The notes under the pieces: generated by a model
Databases searched by the model: none
What the model was told of the DNA's origin: nothing
The model's input: only the letters and a program-made list of their open reading frames with translations
Shown: one piece after another, positions 12,001 to 20,406 of the stretch
Position numbering within the stretch: the first letter of the stretch is position 1
How the letters are laid out: each line of letters opens with the position of its first letter
Source: Spodoptera frugiperda
Taxonomy: Eukaryota > Arthropoda > Insecta > Lepidoptera > Noctuidae
Assembly (NCBI RefSeq): GCF_023101765.2
Contig: NC_064237.1
Span: 6,419,649-6,483,648, forward strand
Direction of reading: 5' to 3'
DNA: 64,000 nt
Made by a program: the position numbers and the translations under genes

Positions 12001-15000
12001 CATCTTCGGATGGCACATTTAAATGTTTCAGATCTACAAAAACTACCAAATTATGCTGACGGGGTGGTGCTTGATCAAAATCAACAAGTAAGGTTGCAAT
12101 GTCCAAGCTGCTGTGAGGGTAAGCAGGCAAGGTTACCTTTCAAACAAGTTGGTACCAGAGCAACAAAACCATTGGAATTAATACATTCGGACCTATGTGG
12201 ACCAATGGAGAATGCATCGTATGGAGGTATGCGATACTTTATTAATTTCATAGATGATTATACTAGGATGGTTCATGTATATTTCACAAAGGATAAGCTA
12301 AGTATTTTAGACATATTTAAAGATTATAAAAGATATGTAGAGAACCAGCTTGACTTTAAAATTAAAATCTTAAGGACAGACAATGGAAAGGAATACTGTA
12401 ACAGCAATTTTGAGAGATACTTAGCTACTTGTGGAATTATACATCAGACATCAGCACCATATACCCCGCAGCAGAACGGATTGTCAGAGAGAATGAATAG
12501 GACACTTGTAGAAAAAGCTAGATGTATGATGTCTAATGCAAATCTAGAGAAACCTGTCTGGGCTGAAGCCGTAGCCACAGCTGCCTATATTATAAATCGG
12601 TCTCCTACCAAAGCACTTAACTATACCACTCCGTATGAAATGTGGACAGGTCGCAAACCGGAATTATCTCATATGAGAATATTTGGTTCTGAAGCGATGG
12701 TGCACGTACCCAAAGAGAGGAGACAAAAGTGGGACAAGAAATCGGAAAAGATGATATTTGTAGGTTATTGTGAGAGAACGAAGGGATACCGTGTCATGCA
12801 TCCTAAAACACATCAGATTATAAAGAGTAGAGATGTTATATTTTTTGAAAGACCTGGTCTGTGTGATGAGTTTCTGATTTCAGCTCGTTCAACTGAAGAT
12901 CACAGGTTGGGATTGTCAGAAGGATCAAAGCCTGATGATCAGTCAAAGAAGTTAGAAGCTGCTTCCTCTTCCCTTCAACCTGTGGACTGTAAGCCTAGTT
13001 TGGAAGAAGCCAGTGGTAGTGAGTATGAGACTGACACAACTGATGATGCTGATACTGATGAGACATATTACCCACCAAAGCATATTACAGTTCAGGAACA
13101 AGGAACTCGTAACATCACACTGAGACCACGTAACAAAGATGATAAGAAAGGTATGCTCTGTTTATTTACTAGTTTATCTGATCCTCAGACAGTAGAAGAG
13201 GCATTGTCTACCACAGAGGCTAATGAATGGAAACAAGCCATGGATGCTGAGATGAATTCTTTGATGGAGAATGAGACCTGGAATCTGGTGAAACTGCCCC
13301 CTGGGAAAGTTGCTTTACCTAACAAGTGGGTGTTCAAAAGGAAAACTAACCAACAAGGTCAGGTTATTCAGTATAAAGCTAGACTAGTCATCAAGGGTTA
13401 CGCACAGAAGAAGGGTGTGGACTTCCATGAGGTATACTCTCCTGTGGTAAGATGGACATCCATTAGATATTTGTTTGCTCTAGCTGCACAGCAAGACCTG
13501 CATGTATACCAGATGGACGCAGTCTCTGCATTCCTACAAGGATCTATAGACACAGATATTTACATGGTACAGCCTGAAATGTATAAAAAGGGTGATGAGG
13601 TATGTCATCTAAATAAATCAATTTATGGTTTGAAACAGGCCAGCAGATTGTGGAATACAAAGTTAAGTACAGTCTTAAAGGAAATGGACATTCAACAATC
13701 TAAAACTGACCCTTGTATTTACTTTAACATCAACATTGGAGTTTACATTGCAATCTGGGTTGATGATATTTTATTATTCTGTTCACAAAGAAGTATGATT
13801 AATAATATAAAGGAAAAACTACAGCAGAAACTAAATATGAAGGATCTAGGAGAGGTGAGCCAATGTTTGGGTCTCAATATTACCCGGACAAAGGATTCTA
13901 TAATGCTGGATCAAGAAAAATATATTAAAGAAATATTAATAAAATTTAAAATGTCAGAATGTAAATCTATTAAGACACCAGTGGAAGTTGGACAAAAATT
14001 TAATGAAAATAGTGAAATTGAAGTGAACTGCCCGTACCAACAAGCTATTGGAAGTCTCCTTTATGTTGCTCAAGGTACCAGGCCGGACATATCCTACATT
14101 GTGAATGCTCTAAGCAGATACAATAAGGAACCGAGGTCTGAGCACTGGACTGCAATAAAAAGAGTCATGAGGTACCTGCAAGGGACTAAGGACTACAAGC
14201 TCACCTACACCAAGAATTGTAACGGAAAAATCACAGGCTACTGTGACGCAGACTGGGCAAGTGATGCTAGAGACCGGAAATCGTGCACCGGTTATATTTT
14301 TATGTTTCAGGGAGGTGCTATATCGTGGTGCTCCCGCAAACAGCAGACCATCGCCTTGTCCACAGCAGAGGCGGAGTACATGGCCATGGGGAGCGCGGCA
14401 CAGGAAGCTCTCTGGCTGCGGCAGCTGCAGGCTGAAGTTGGACGCGGCTCCGACACCCTGCTCATATACTGCGACAACCAGAGCGCCATCAAGTTGTCGG
14501 CCAATGATTGTTACTTACCTCGCTCTAAGCATATAGACATTAGATACCATTTTATTAAAGACCATGTAATAAATAATAATTTAAAGTTTTGTTATGTTAA
14601 GGGTTGTGAAAATGTTTCAGATATTTTAACCAAGGGAACTACTGTAGAAAAGCATATGTATTGTGTCACTAACATGGGATTGCGTTCCGGGGAGGATGTA
14701 AGAAATGTAATAAAGTAAAATTGGAACGCAACCGGAGTAGTTCCGATTATTGCCGCTTCACGGCGCCACTCTCTCTCTCTCTTCTACGTAATGGCGGATA
14801 CGTTACTTTAAAATATCGTTTGTAAATCTTTTAATAATTAATATAGAACTTCGTACTAATATCAGTGCTTTATTTCAAAAACCTCCTACACTAATAACAT
14901 TTGCAATAAATTAGCGAACTTAGTAACTTAATCTTGAATTGTCGTATCTCGTTCATGACCTAAATGGTTGGCGAAACACTTGGCGGTACGTTTTAAGTTA

Positions 15001-18000
15001 TTTATGTTAAGTCTTGCACTGGGTTTAAGATGTCGGGTATTTTGTTCCGCTTCTTAGTAGAGGTATGTTCATTTGTTTTATACTGTGTTGCAGTGTCGAA
15101 ATTACTGTGCAAATTGTGTAGGTTCAAATGCGAGTAAGTGTTTTAGAAATATAGTCTGTTTTAGGGTAGAAATAAGAATGATTTTACTATTTATTTTAAT
15201 TTTGCTAGATAAGAATCTTATAATCACACTACAACATTTTTGAAATGTTGTCCGAGAATATAAAAGCAAGTTTTCCATTGTTCAACTGAGTGCTCCCTTT
15301 TCAGTATAAAAGTAGATCATTAAGAATACATCTGAATAGTAATAATACCAGCCTAAAAAAAGTTTTGAATCACTGAAAAGAGCAGGCAACACCGTGAACT
15401 TATTTTTTCACGCGAAAAAATTCCGTTGCTACATTTTGGTGCGAAAACATTCCATTAGAAGATGGCTGAATAGCGTGAAAAGTTTGTTATTTTTTTTTAA
15501 ATCTTTCTAAGCGAATCACTTCAAGCTCGTCTTTTTAGTGAAAAATAAACTGAAAGCGGAATGTCTCGTTATCTTGGTTATTTTATCGGACCATTTAAAA
15601 ATTTAAACCATTTATTTATTTAGTAAATTTTACGTAAACTTTCTAGTCACTATCTAATTTTTACTTATTCTGAATTCGCGTCTGTATTTTGATTAAATTA
15701 AATGAACAATCTTCCGCAGTTGACTTTCGGTTAAGCAGAGATGAAAATTATTTATACATACATATAATGCTTTTTTAATACCATATGAATTAATATTTAA
15801 ACATAATATTTACCGGCAGGGATAGGGAAATACAACGCCTTTTGTTCCCAAAGGGGTAGGCAGAGTTATCAGTTACTATTATGTAAATTGTATACCATGT
15901 ACGCCCACTTTTCACCATTTGTGTTATATGTCCCATATAATAGCAAGTGAGCCTATTGCCATATACTAGACACAATTTCAGACTCCATGCTACTACTGTC
16001 ATATAGGGAAATGTCAAACTAATATTTGTTTGTAATGTTGCCTTGTAAAACTACTATTTACACCCCATCTATTTGCAAAATAAGTAACACCATAACAACA
16101 CATATAATTTAAACAAAACCTTACCGTTTCTTCAGCACAGCGTGCACATTCAGCAAAGTCTGGCGGGAACCGTCTCATACGTTGCCCCCTGTGTGCAAGC
16201 ACCAGAGCGCGTTCAAAGGCGCATTTCTCGTACTCAGTTTGCGCACGAATTTGCAAAGCTCTTGAATTTTGAGGCTCCAATGCTAGGGAAATCATATCTT
16301 TTTTATTTCGTTTCGTGTTTTAAAAGTCTGTTTATGGTTTATTTGAAATCTATGTATTGATTTTGGTGGCTTGTAAAAAGGTAGGATGACGGTTTTTTCA
16401 CTTTGCCTTTTTAAATGGATTATTCTTCAAAAAAGAAACAAAAAGTTAACGGTATCATTATCCTTAAACAAAAGTTAACAATTCTGCAGATTGAAACACA
16501 AAATTTGGTTTAAATGAATTTAGCTTGGACACAATTAATTGAATGAAAATAACTTAATAAACGTGGGAGAGTAATGATTTCTTAAGTAAAAGTTTTTTGA
16601 AGAAACACCGAAATGTTAGAATTAATCTTCTTTGTTCTACGTATACCTACGCGATATGGTATTTTTAACCTTTTAAAGTATAAGAGAAATTAACAGTTCA
16701 TATTCTCTGAAGATAGCACAAAAGTAACTCATGTAAGTATTATTAAACAAAGAACAATAAACGTAAATACAACATAAAAGCGGAAAACCCATTTACACTT
16801 TTAAAGCTGTTCAATGTATGAAAATTTCAAGAGATCGCGTGTAAAATCTTTTCTTTAGAACTCGAGTGTGAATATCGTATAAACCTTTATTGGCCTTTGT
16901 TCATAGTTAATTGGTAATACAAGTGCATAGCTAATGTGTTGCCCCGTATGGAACGAGATTACTTCACGTTATAGAAGAACCAACTTTAACGTGATGCGAT
17001 AGAATTCACTTTACGTGAGCATGACTTTTCAATTGACTTGACGTCATTGAAAAATCAACTATCACAGTAAAATAATAAAGTATAGTTTCGAAATATCAAT
17101 GGTGTATTGGTTCCTATACGGTGTTTATACCAGCCGCTTGCGCTGCGTCGGCCAAGGCACCGGCATAATGCGTTGCTTTCGCTCGCACCAAGCTTCGGCC
17201 CAGCAAGGAACGAACATCAGAGCCCTGTAAATAAAAGATACGTTCATGTTTTTCCCAGCTACGTGGATGGAGTGAGTACGATTTTATAGCCAAAAACATC
17301 CTTAAATATGTAGGTTTTATATGCGGATGAACGAATATACGGACGGATATTAAGTTGCTGGTCTTTCCCTTTTGTTTACTTATTATAAATGTAAGTCCAG
17401 CACGTATTTTGTCCAGAGGGATACTTATGTACATGCAAGCTGGTTGGCTGAGGATTAAAGTAACGTGGGTAAACAATTTTTGGTCGTCGTTAGTGCCATT
17501 ATTGAACGTAAGGTCTTACTTAGTTAAAATTTTATACAGCGTAGTACTATGTACACGTAAAAATCTTCATAAATAGACTAGACTATAGTAAAAATCGCGT
17601 TTTTTTGTAATTTTGAAATAAATCACTTTTGACGCATATAAATTTACTTACGATACATACACGCAAAAAAATTTTTTTTTTATTTGTGTCTGTCTGTTCG
17701 TTCGTTATCTAAGAAAAAAAGAATATTTCATCCGAATTCTGTTCGAAGTTATTAACTCTGAATTTTGTTCGAAGTCATTATTTTACGCGGACGAAGTCGC
17801 GGGTAGCAACTAGTACACAATAAATTCAATGTAATAAGTAGGTATCCTTATAAATACAAACTGCAGTAAAGTGAAGTCAATAACTTTCACATTTAAATAA
17901 TTTATTTTATTTATTCAAGCAATATTAAAGTCGCTACGGTAGTGACAGACCAATTAAAAAGATATTAATGAGTTAACGAAGCGAGATGAGGAGAAATTAA

Positions 18001-20406
18001 ATAAAATTTATATTGACTGGTTACGTTTGACATACTTATTCGATGTTTTAATTGCATGCCGATTGCATAAAATGTATCAATGAATTGCTCTTAATGTTGA
18101 AAGTTCCAATTTTCATTAAAAAAATACTTTAATTTTCATTGAATACTTTTTTATATTAATGTAAAGATGATGTAGTAAATAAGAATGTCTTTGTAGGTTG
18201 ATACAGTATTCTTAGCTTGTCTATTTCTGGAAATTGCCTAGCGAGTTACCAGGAGTAGGAACGGGGTGGTATTTAGTCAGTAATTGTCTAACACTCCCTC
18301 TCGCTCAAGGCGTGAGAAGCCACTGAATGATATAAATAAATAGGCAGCCTATTTAGAGGATACTTATTAATAAGGACATGATTGTTCCCTAGTCATGTTC
18401 CCTTAAAGTGAGTTGCGTTTTGACCACTATGCTAAAAAGTTCAAAATATTTTTTTATCTAATTGTTTTTATTAATTTCATGTTATCACCAATAAACGATT
18501 AAATCAGTACCCGAAGCAGACACAGACAAAAAAATCCTTGCTATACCTACTATTTATTTAACCTTCATACTGTTAGGTATAATAATATTCGTCTAAAGAA
18601 TTGTTATTATATTCTTACTGCCATATAATATTTCTATTATCTTATTCATATAATCTTATATATATCTCACAATAAGCTACATTATCTACAGCATGGGAAA
18701 CACATAGATGGCAGCACCTGACAATAGACGCAGTATGTTGAGTGTTTAACAATCACCGCGCCTGATTGCTTCGTAGCCACCCTCTATTTGATGTCCATTA
18801 ACCGTCTTTGTTTATTCCCAAAGCATTCATTTTATACCCGTAATTGTTGCTTCCGTGTCTATATTTATAGTCTATGTATAAATCTTTTATAAGTATTAAT
18901 GTTGCTGCAATAATACCATAAAATAGAATAGATATTTGTACGAAAAAGAAATACGGTCGCAACAGTTTTAATAAATTATAATTATTTATAGAAGATAATA
19001 TTATATTTTTTATAATTATGGAGTTTTATAATAGAAATAGCTGACCCGGACTGACTAAACTCGTTCGGCCTCAATATTTTTTTTGTCACTTTGGACTTCC
19101 ACTAACCAATACCAATTCATTACCAAAATTAGCCAAATCGGTCCAGCCATTTTCGAGTTTTAGCGCGGCTAGCAAACAGAAATTCATTTATATATAAATA
19201 TAAGATATGTGACATACATAATCAAAATCATAACAACTATCATAAATCAATTTTATTAACAACAAAAAATCCTTTCCAAATCTCTCAGCTCAAATTAGTG
19301 GAAAAGCACCTAAACATTAGTGCTAGTTTCAACTAAAAATATAGTTCCTAACAACCCAATCCTAAGTTTGAGTTAGAACTTAGTTATCCAAGCAAACATT
19401 ATCAACACTCTTGGTGCTTCTAATTGCATGTTTACTGTGTGGAAATAGAATCTCAAGTTGTTTGTCACTCACATTCCATCGCAGAGCCTCATTGTACGCC
19501 TGTGTGGACTTTTCGAATAGTTCCAGCCGTTGTAAATAGTTCCTGGAAGAATAAGATAGATTATGTAATAGGAGATTGGATTTCGAAATACAATACAAAC
19601 TAATAAGTAATTGGAATCTTCTTTATGACTGAAGTCAAATCTCTATTAAGTTGTTTTAGTTTTCGTAAAATAATTTGTTCATTTTTTTCACGTCTTATGT
19701 AATCGAGGACGGTCTTTATCCTTTCTTTTTGAACAGCACAAAAACACTTCTATTTAACAACTACGAGTATTAGCATCACGCAAAAAGGCTCAATCATTTA
19801 GGTACCCCGAACAACCTAAAACAAAAAAAAAGTTAGAAACAAGTCAATAAAATTGCGTAGGTACTATCGGATCCCTTTTTTAATTAACTCGAAAGTAATG
19901 AAGTAATCAATCATTGTCTACGCAATATAACATGAATTGGCAGGTGAAGGTTCTAGTGGCCCTTCGTTATACGAGAAAGGGGACGGAATATAATAGAATA
20001 TAACTCAATGACACTCTATGACGTCATTTTATGAGGGATCCCTGATCACTCTATCGTGGACCGCTCGAGTTGAGCCCGTTTCTATGCGACCGAGCAAAAA
20101 GTAGCTTCGTTATTTTGTATTATGTAATCGTATGATTCTATGTACAGAATCAAGCAACGCAAATGTGTATTTTATGGGACTTATTTTACTACAAACGACT
20201 GTTTATTGTAGCGTACGCGTCGTCGCTCACCTGAGGCAGAGAGTGGAGTGAGTCGCGACAGTAAACAGCAGTACCGAATAGACAATTTGTCACTACGTTC
20301 CAGAGTACGGAAACTTTGGCTTTGTTTGTATAACATACCCTCTTTCGCGGAACACGTTCACTGCGTTACATATGGGTCTCTCTTCTGGCTCTAATTTCGA
20401 CTTCAT
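2503..20406 (-). CDS. ODAD4: Outer dynein arm docking complex subunit 4 (TTC25-like TPR protein), 12 exons
   Basis: Spliced gene. Exons, in order: 20339-20406, 19473-19542, 17131-17224, 16125-16282, 10148-10300, 9474-9680, 8742-9044, 8480-8616, 7530-7675, 4666-4832, 3609-3760 and 2503-2659. They total 1,812 nt, giving 603 residues and a stop. All 11 introns are GT-AG and every phase closes. From recalled family sequence, the product follows vertebrate TTC25 from end to end: N-terminal TPR repeats (about residues 13-120; the ALVLAHRGQR motif matches ALVFYHRGYK), a linker with a 'KYLERM' segment, an 'RRPLYAAR' segment matching 'QKPIYARE', then C-terminal TPRs. Human TTC25 is about 672 residues. 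In the family this protein attaches outer dynein arms to doublet microtubules; in an insect the likely site is the sperm flagellum (inference). The start is the first ATG after an in-frame TGA. The exon 7/8 junction is the least certain, because it shortens one TPR. Introns carry copia and Helitron insertions. Confidence 0.85.
3609..3760 (-). CDS. ODAD4: ODAD4 exon 11
   Basis: Acceptor ATTATTTTCAG, donor GTTAAT, 152 bp, leaving two bases. It encodes PLEKREKDLVSLMQDDDLRS and a short helical tail (AARHLFKRM), the end of the C-terminal TPR array. Confidence 0.75.
4666..4832 (-). CDS. ODAD4: ODAD4 exon 10 (TPR)
   Basis: Acceptor CTCAACAG, donor GTAAGC, 167 bp. It encodes SWLLNAQFLLARCHLLQ followed by RPEARAVLLEAAGLARSYG, a TPR pair at the position of 'EWQLNASVLVAQAQVKLRDF' in TTC25. 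Phase 1 joins exon 9 to make a Glu codon. Confidence 0.85.
5859..6813 (+). mobile_element. Composite Helitron (families 2a + 2b), copy 1
   Basis: It starts TCTATACTTATAATAAATC after an A and ends GCGGGCGGAAGCTAG before a T, the Helitron insertion rule (A|T). A CCGCG/CGCGG stem precedes CTAG. The first part (to about 6,470) matches 41,116-41,662; the second (from about 6,476) matches 41,663-42,133 but lacks about 80 bp internally. It holds a (GTCT)n tract at 5,982-6,018 and a fold-back at 6,360-6,415. It lies in the ODAD4 intron between exons 9 and 10. There is no ORF of substance. Confidence 0.8.
6360..6415. repeat. Perfect 26-bp inverted repeat with a 4-base loop
   Basis: The arms TTCTGATTATATTTGTCTAC... 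and their exact complement flank AAAC. The sister Helitron copy at 41.6 kb has only the left arm. A second, smaller hairpin (GAGTGTTAT/ATAACACTC, loop AAAC) follows at about 6,437-6,460. Confidence 0.9.
7530..7675 (-). CDS. ODAD4: ODAD4 exon 9 (TPR)
   Basis: A strong acceptor (TTTTGTTTTGTTCTCAG) and donor GTAAGG bound 146 bp. The product holds RTLERALSMSTRESERCYLL and HELARLNVD, matching 'TTLEKTWLFHEIGRCYLELD' of TTC25. The antisense frame is also open but has no splice signals. Confidence 0.85.
8480..8616 (-). CDS. ODAD4: ODAD4 exon 8 (shortened TPR)
   Basis: Acceptor TTTTATGTTCAG, donor GTGAGA, 137 bp, phase 0 to phase 2. It encodes SEADRERRAFILLGMTVSR, which fits the family segment 'DAKSRALDNIGRVFARV'. 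The TGA just beyond the donor lies in the intron. Intron 7 would be 125 bp. The frame is also open across most of that intron (HYEAGNFNRA), so a longer exon from another acceptor is possible, but I found none with a matching phase. Confidence 0.6.
8742..9044 (-). CDS. ODAD4: ODAD4 exon 7
   Basis: 303 bp, 101 codons, phase 0 on both sides; donor GTAGGT, acceptor ATGAATCAG with a weak pyrimidine tract. It starts AVLRERRPLYAAR (family: QQKPIYARE) and ends in a TPR segment 'ELHDIVGNAFLDQ' (family: ELVGNLYSCIGNAQIELGQ). It is more GC-rich than its surroundings, as are the other exons. Confidence 0.85.
9474..9680 (-). CDS. ODAD4: ODAD4 exon 6
   Basis: Acceptor AATTCTAG, donor GTACGC, 207 bp, phase 0 at both ends. 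Its 69 residues include SRLMASKYLERMAHDKYF, matching 'GELYVDKEYLEKLLLDEDLI' of TTC25. The region is rich in Lys, Arg and Glu and probably helical. Confidence 0.85.
10148..10300 (-). CDS. ODAD4: ODAD4 exon 5 (linker)
   Basis: Acceptor ATATTAG and donor GTTCAA enclose exactly 51 codons, phase 0 on both sides. The product (for example KTASDVLHTAVTLLKNMEI) is a charged linker of the kind that follows the N-terminal TPRs. Both splice sites are weak. If the donor were skipped, the frame would stop 15 codons later. The copia 5' LTR begins 229 bp upstream in gene orientation. Confidence 0.65.
10529..10719 (+). repeat. Copia 5' LTR
   Basis: 191 bp, TG...CA ends, with a (CT)n stretch near 10,600 two bases shorter than in the 3' LTR. 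It should carry the promoter and the poly-A site of the element; I could not place a TATA box with confidence. Confidence 0.9.
10720..10732 (+). promoter_or_regulatory. Copia primer binding site (tRNA-iMet)
   Basis: TGGTAGCAGAGCG follows the 5' LTR directly. TGGTAGCAGAG complements the 3' end of insect initiator tRNA-Met (CTCTGCTACCA, recalled), the usual primer of Ty1/copia reverse transcription. Confidence 0.8.
10834..14718 (+). CDS. Copia gag-pol polyprotein
   Basis: One open frame of 1,294 codons from ATG 10,834; the frame is open upstream as far as GTG 10,825 but ATG is the likelier start. Domains in order: gag with a CX2CX4HX4C zinc knuckle (CYNCNGYGHLAKYC, about residue 209); aspartic protease DSGA (about 256); the HX3H...CX2C integrase zinc-binding region (HLRMAH, CPSCCEG); the integrase core with IHSDLCGPM, RTDNGKEY and a Glu in QQNGLSERMNRT; reverse transcriptase with YQMDAVSAFLQG and WVDDILLF (about 975); RNase H with CDADWASD, TAEAEY and YCDNQSA. 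The order PR-INT-RT-RH defines copia, not gypsy. No stop or frameshift, so it may be active. The stop lies in the 3' LTR. Confidence 0.95.
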   Translation: MNSHSHMFHIEKLNGRDNFATWKFSARTYLEHEGLWNCVEPKEGQEIDPAKDILAKSKLILLVNSQNYVHIQDCKTAKEVWTNLHKAFDDNGLTRKVGLLKELINTSLESSSGIEEYVSKIMNAAHKLRNIEFDVNDEWLGTLMLAGLPDQYKPMIMGLENSGVTISADLIKTKLLQEVVSTDTNNALYSHTKKGKFNSHKAKPTKGPRCYNCNGYGHLAKYCTDKGRREPHKQEKSSFAAAFSATVGEIKQLWYIDSGASMHMCGNREWMYNLRAPLVKSITVANSEPLSVKGTGEINVNLSQGSTIQLKNVLHVPGLAANLISVSTITKSGYRVIFNEKGCNINDASGKLICSATLINKLYVLDMQATEESVHLASSLVSSNNIRLWHLRMAHLNVSDLQKLPNYADGVVLDQNQQVRLQCPSCCEGKQARLPFKQVGTRATKPLELIHSDLCGPMENASYGGMRYFINFIDDYTRMVHVYFTKDKLSILDIFKDYKRYVENQLDFKIKILRTDNGKEYCNSNFERYLATCGIIHQTSAPYTPQQNGLSERMNRTLVEKARCMMSNANLEKPVWAEAVATAAYIINRSPTKALNYTTPYEMWTGRKPELSHMRIFGSEAMVHVPKERRQKWDKKSEKMIFVGYCERTKGYRVMHPKTHQIIKSRDVIFFERPGLCDEFLISARSTEDHRLGLSEGSKPDDQSKKLEAASSSLQPVDCKPSLEEASGSEYETDTTDDADTDETYYPPKHITVQEQGTRNITLRPRNKDDKKGMLCLFTSLSDPQTVEEALSTTEANEWKQAMDAEMNSLMENETWNLVKLPPGKVALPNKWVFKRKTNQQGQVIQYKARLVIKGYAQKKGVDFHEVYSPVVRWTSIRYLFALAAQQDLHVYQMDAVSAFLQGSIDTDIYMVQPEMYKKGDEVCHLNKSIYGLKQASRLWNTKLSTVLKEMDIQQSKTDPCIYFNINIGVYIAIWVDDILLFCSQRSMINNIKEKLQQKLNMKDLGEVSQCLGLNITRTKDSIMLDQEKYIKEILIKFKMSECKSIKTPVEVGQKFNENSEIEVNCPYQQAIGSLLYVAQGTRPDISYIVNALSRYNKEPRSEHWTAIKRVMRYLQGTKDYKLTYTKNCNGKITGYCDADWASDARDRKSCTGYIFMFQGGAISWCSRKQQTIALSTAEAEYMAMGSAAQEALWLRQLQAEVGRGSDTLLIYCDNQSAIKLSANDCYLPRSKHIDIRYHFIKDHVINNNLKFCYVKGCENVSDILTKGTTVEKHMYCVTNMGLRSGEDVRNVIK
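14689..14696 (+). promoter_or_regulatory. Copia polypurine tract
   Basis: GGGGAGGA directly before the 3' LTR, the expected plus-strand primer. It lies inside the gag-pol frame. Confidence 0.8.
14697..14890 (+). repeat. Copia 3' LTR
   Basis: 194 bp, same ends as the 5' LTR. Differences are at the TTAG/TAAAG site, the CT repeat length, and two substitutions (GTTAGTTT versus GTTACTTT; ATACC versus ATATC). Confidence 0.9.
15795..16015 (-). repeat. Dispersed repeat, copy 1 ('CCATTTGTGTTATA' family)
   Basis: Shares ACTTTTCACCATTTGTGTTA, GTCCCATATAATAG and GAGCCTATTGCCATATAC with copies at 51.9, 58.0 and 59.6 kb, as well as an AAAGGGGTAGGCAGAG head. A short interspersed repeat common in moths; the tRNA-like part is not clear. 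It lies just downstream of ODAD4 exon 4. Confidence 0.65.
16125..16282 (-). CDS. ODAD4: ODAD4 exon 4 (TPR 3)
   Basis: Acceptor TTTCCCTAG, donor GTAAGG, 158 bp. It encodes the segment with FERALVLAHRGQRMRRFP, the clearest family match in the gene (FEFALVFYHRGYKLRP in TTC25). The intron that follows holds the copia element. Confidence 0.9.
17131..17224 (-). CDS. ODAD4: ODAD4 exon 3 (TPR 2)
   Basis: Acceptor TTATTTACAG, donor GTATAA, 94 bp, ending one base into a codon. It encodes SLVRAKATHYAGALADAAQ, matching the family segment 'ARSKCYLKLGDLENALKDAE'. Confidence 0.85.
17660..17813 (+). mobile_element. Helitron-like 3' fragment
   Basis: Ends ACGCGGACGAAGTCGCGGGT then AGCAACTAG before T, the same terminal hairpin and CTAG as the elements at 6.8 and 42.1 kb. 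A (GTCTGTTCGTTC) stretch lies upstream. The 5' end was not found. It lies in an ODAD4 intron. Confidence 0.6.
18235..18345 (+). repeat. SINE fragment ('CTGACACTCCCTCTCG' family), copy 1
   Basis: GGAGTAGGAACGGGGTGG, TTAGTCAGTAA and ACACTCCCTCTCGC match the copies at 46.65 and 63.4 kb. A typical lepidopteran short interspersed repeat; only the middle and 3' part is present. Confidence 0.6.
19030..19205 (+). repeat. Dispersed repeat fragment
   Basis: GACCCGGACTGACTAAACTC, AAATCGGTCCAGCCATTTTC and an AT-rich end TATATATAAATATAAGAT have the look of a common insect interspersed repeat tail. The family is not assigned. Confidence 0.4.
19473..19542 (-). CDS. ODAD4: ODAD4 exon 2 (TPR 1)
   Basis: Acceptor TTCTTCCAG and donor GTGAGT flank 70 bp. 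It encodes NYLQRLELFEKSTQAYNEAL, a TPR helix pair matching the first TPR of TTC25 (GEFSKAAQSFSNAL). Confidence 0.8.
20339..20406 (-). CDS. ODAD4: ODAD4 exon 1 (start exon)
   Basis: ATG at 20406 on the minus strand begins MKSKLEPEERP and runs 22 codons plus two bases to a GTATGT donor. An in-frame TGA lies 13 codons upstream with no ATG between, which supports this start. The two leftover bases join the single leading base of exon 2 to complete a Gly codon, giving 'RERGNYLQRL', the first TPR helix. A further 5' untranslated exon cannot be excluded. Confidence 0.7.

Larger units (their letters stand above)
10524..14895 (+). mobile_element. Complete Ty1/copia LTR retrotransposon
   Basis: Bounded by a 5-bp target duplication CTAAT (10,524-10,528 and 14,891-14,895). 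The LTRs run 10,529-10,719 and 14,697-14,890 and share TGTAAG...CCTCCTACA ends. They differ by about three substitutions and two small indels, so the insertion is recent. Primer site, one intact gag-pol frame and purine tract are all present. It sits in the intron between exons 5 and 4 of ODAD4, on the opposite strand, and makes up about three quarters of that intron. Confidence 0.95.
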
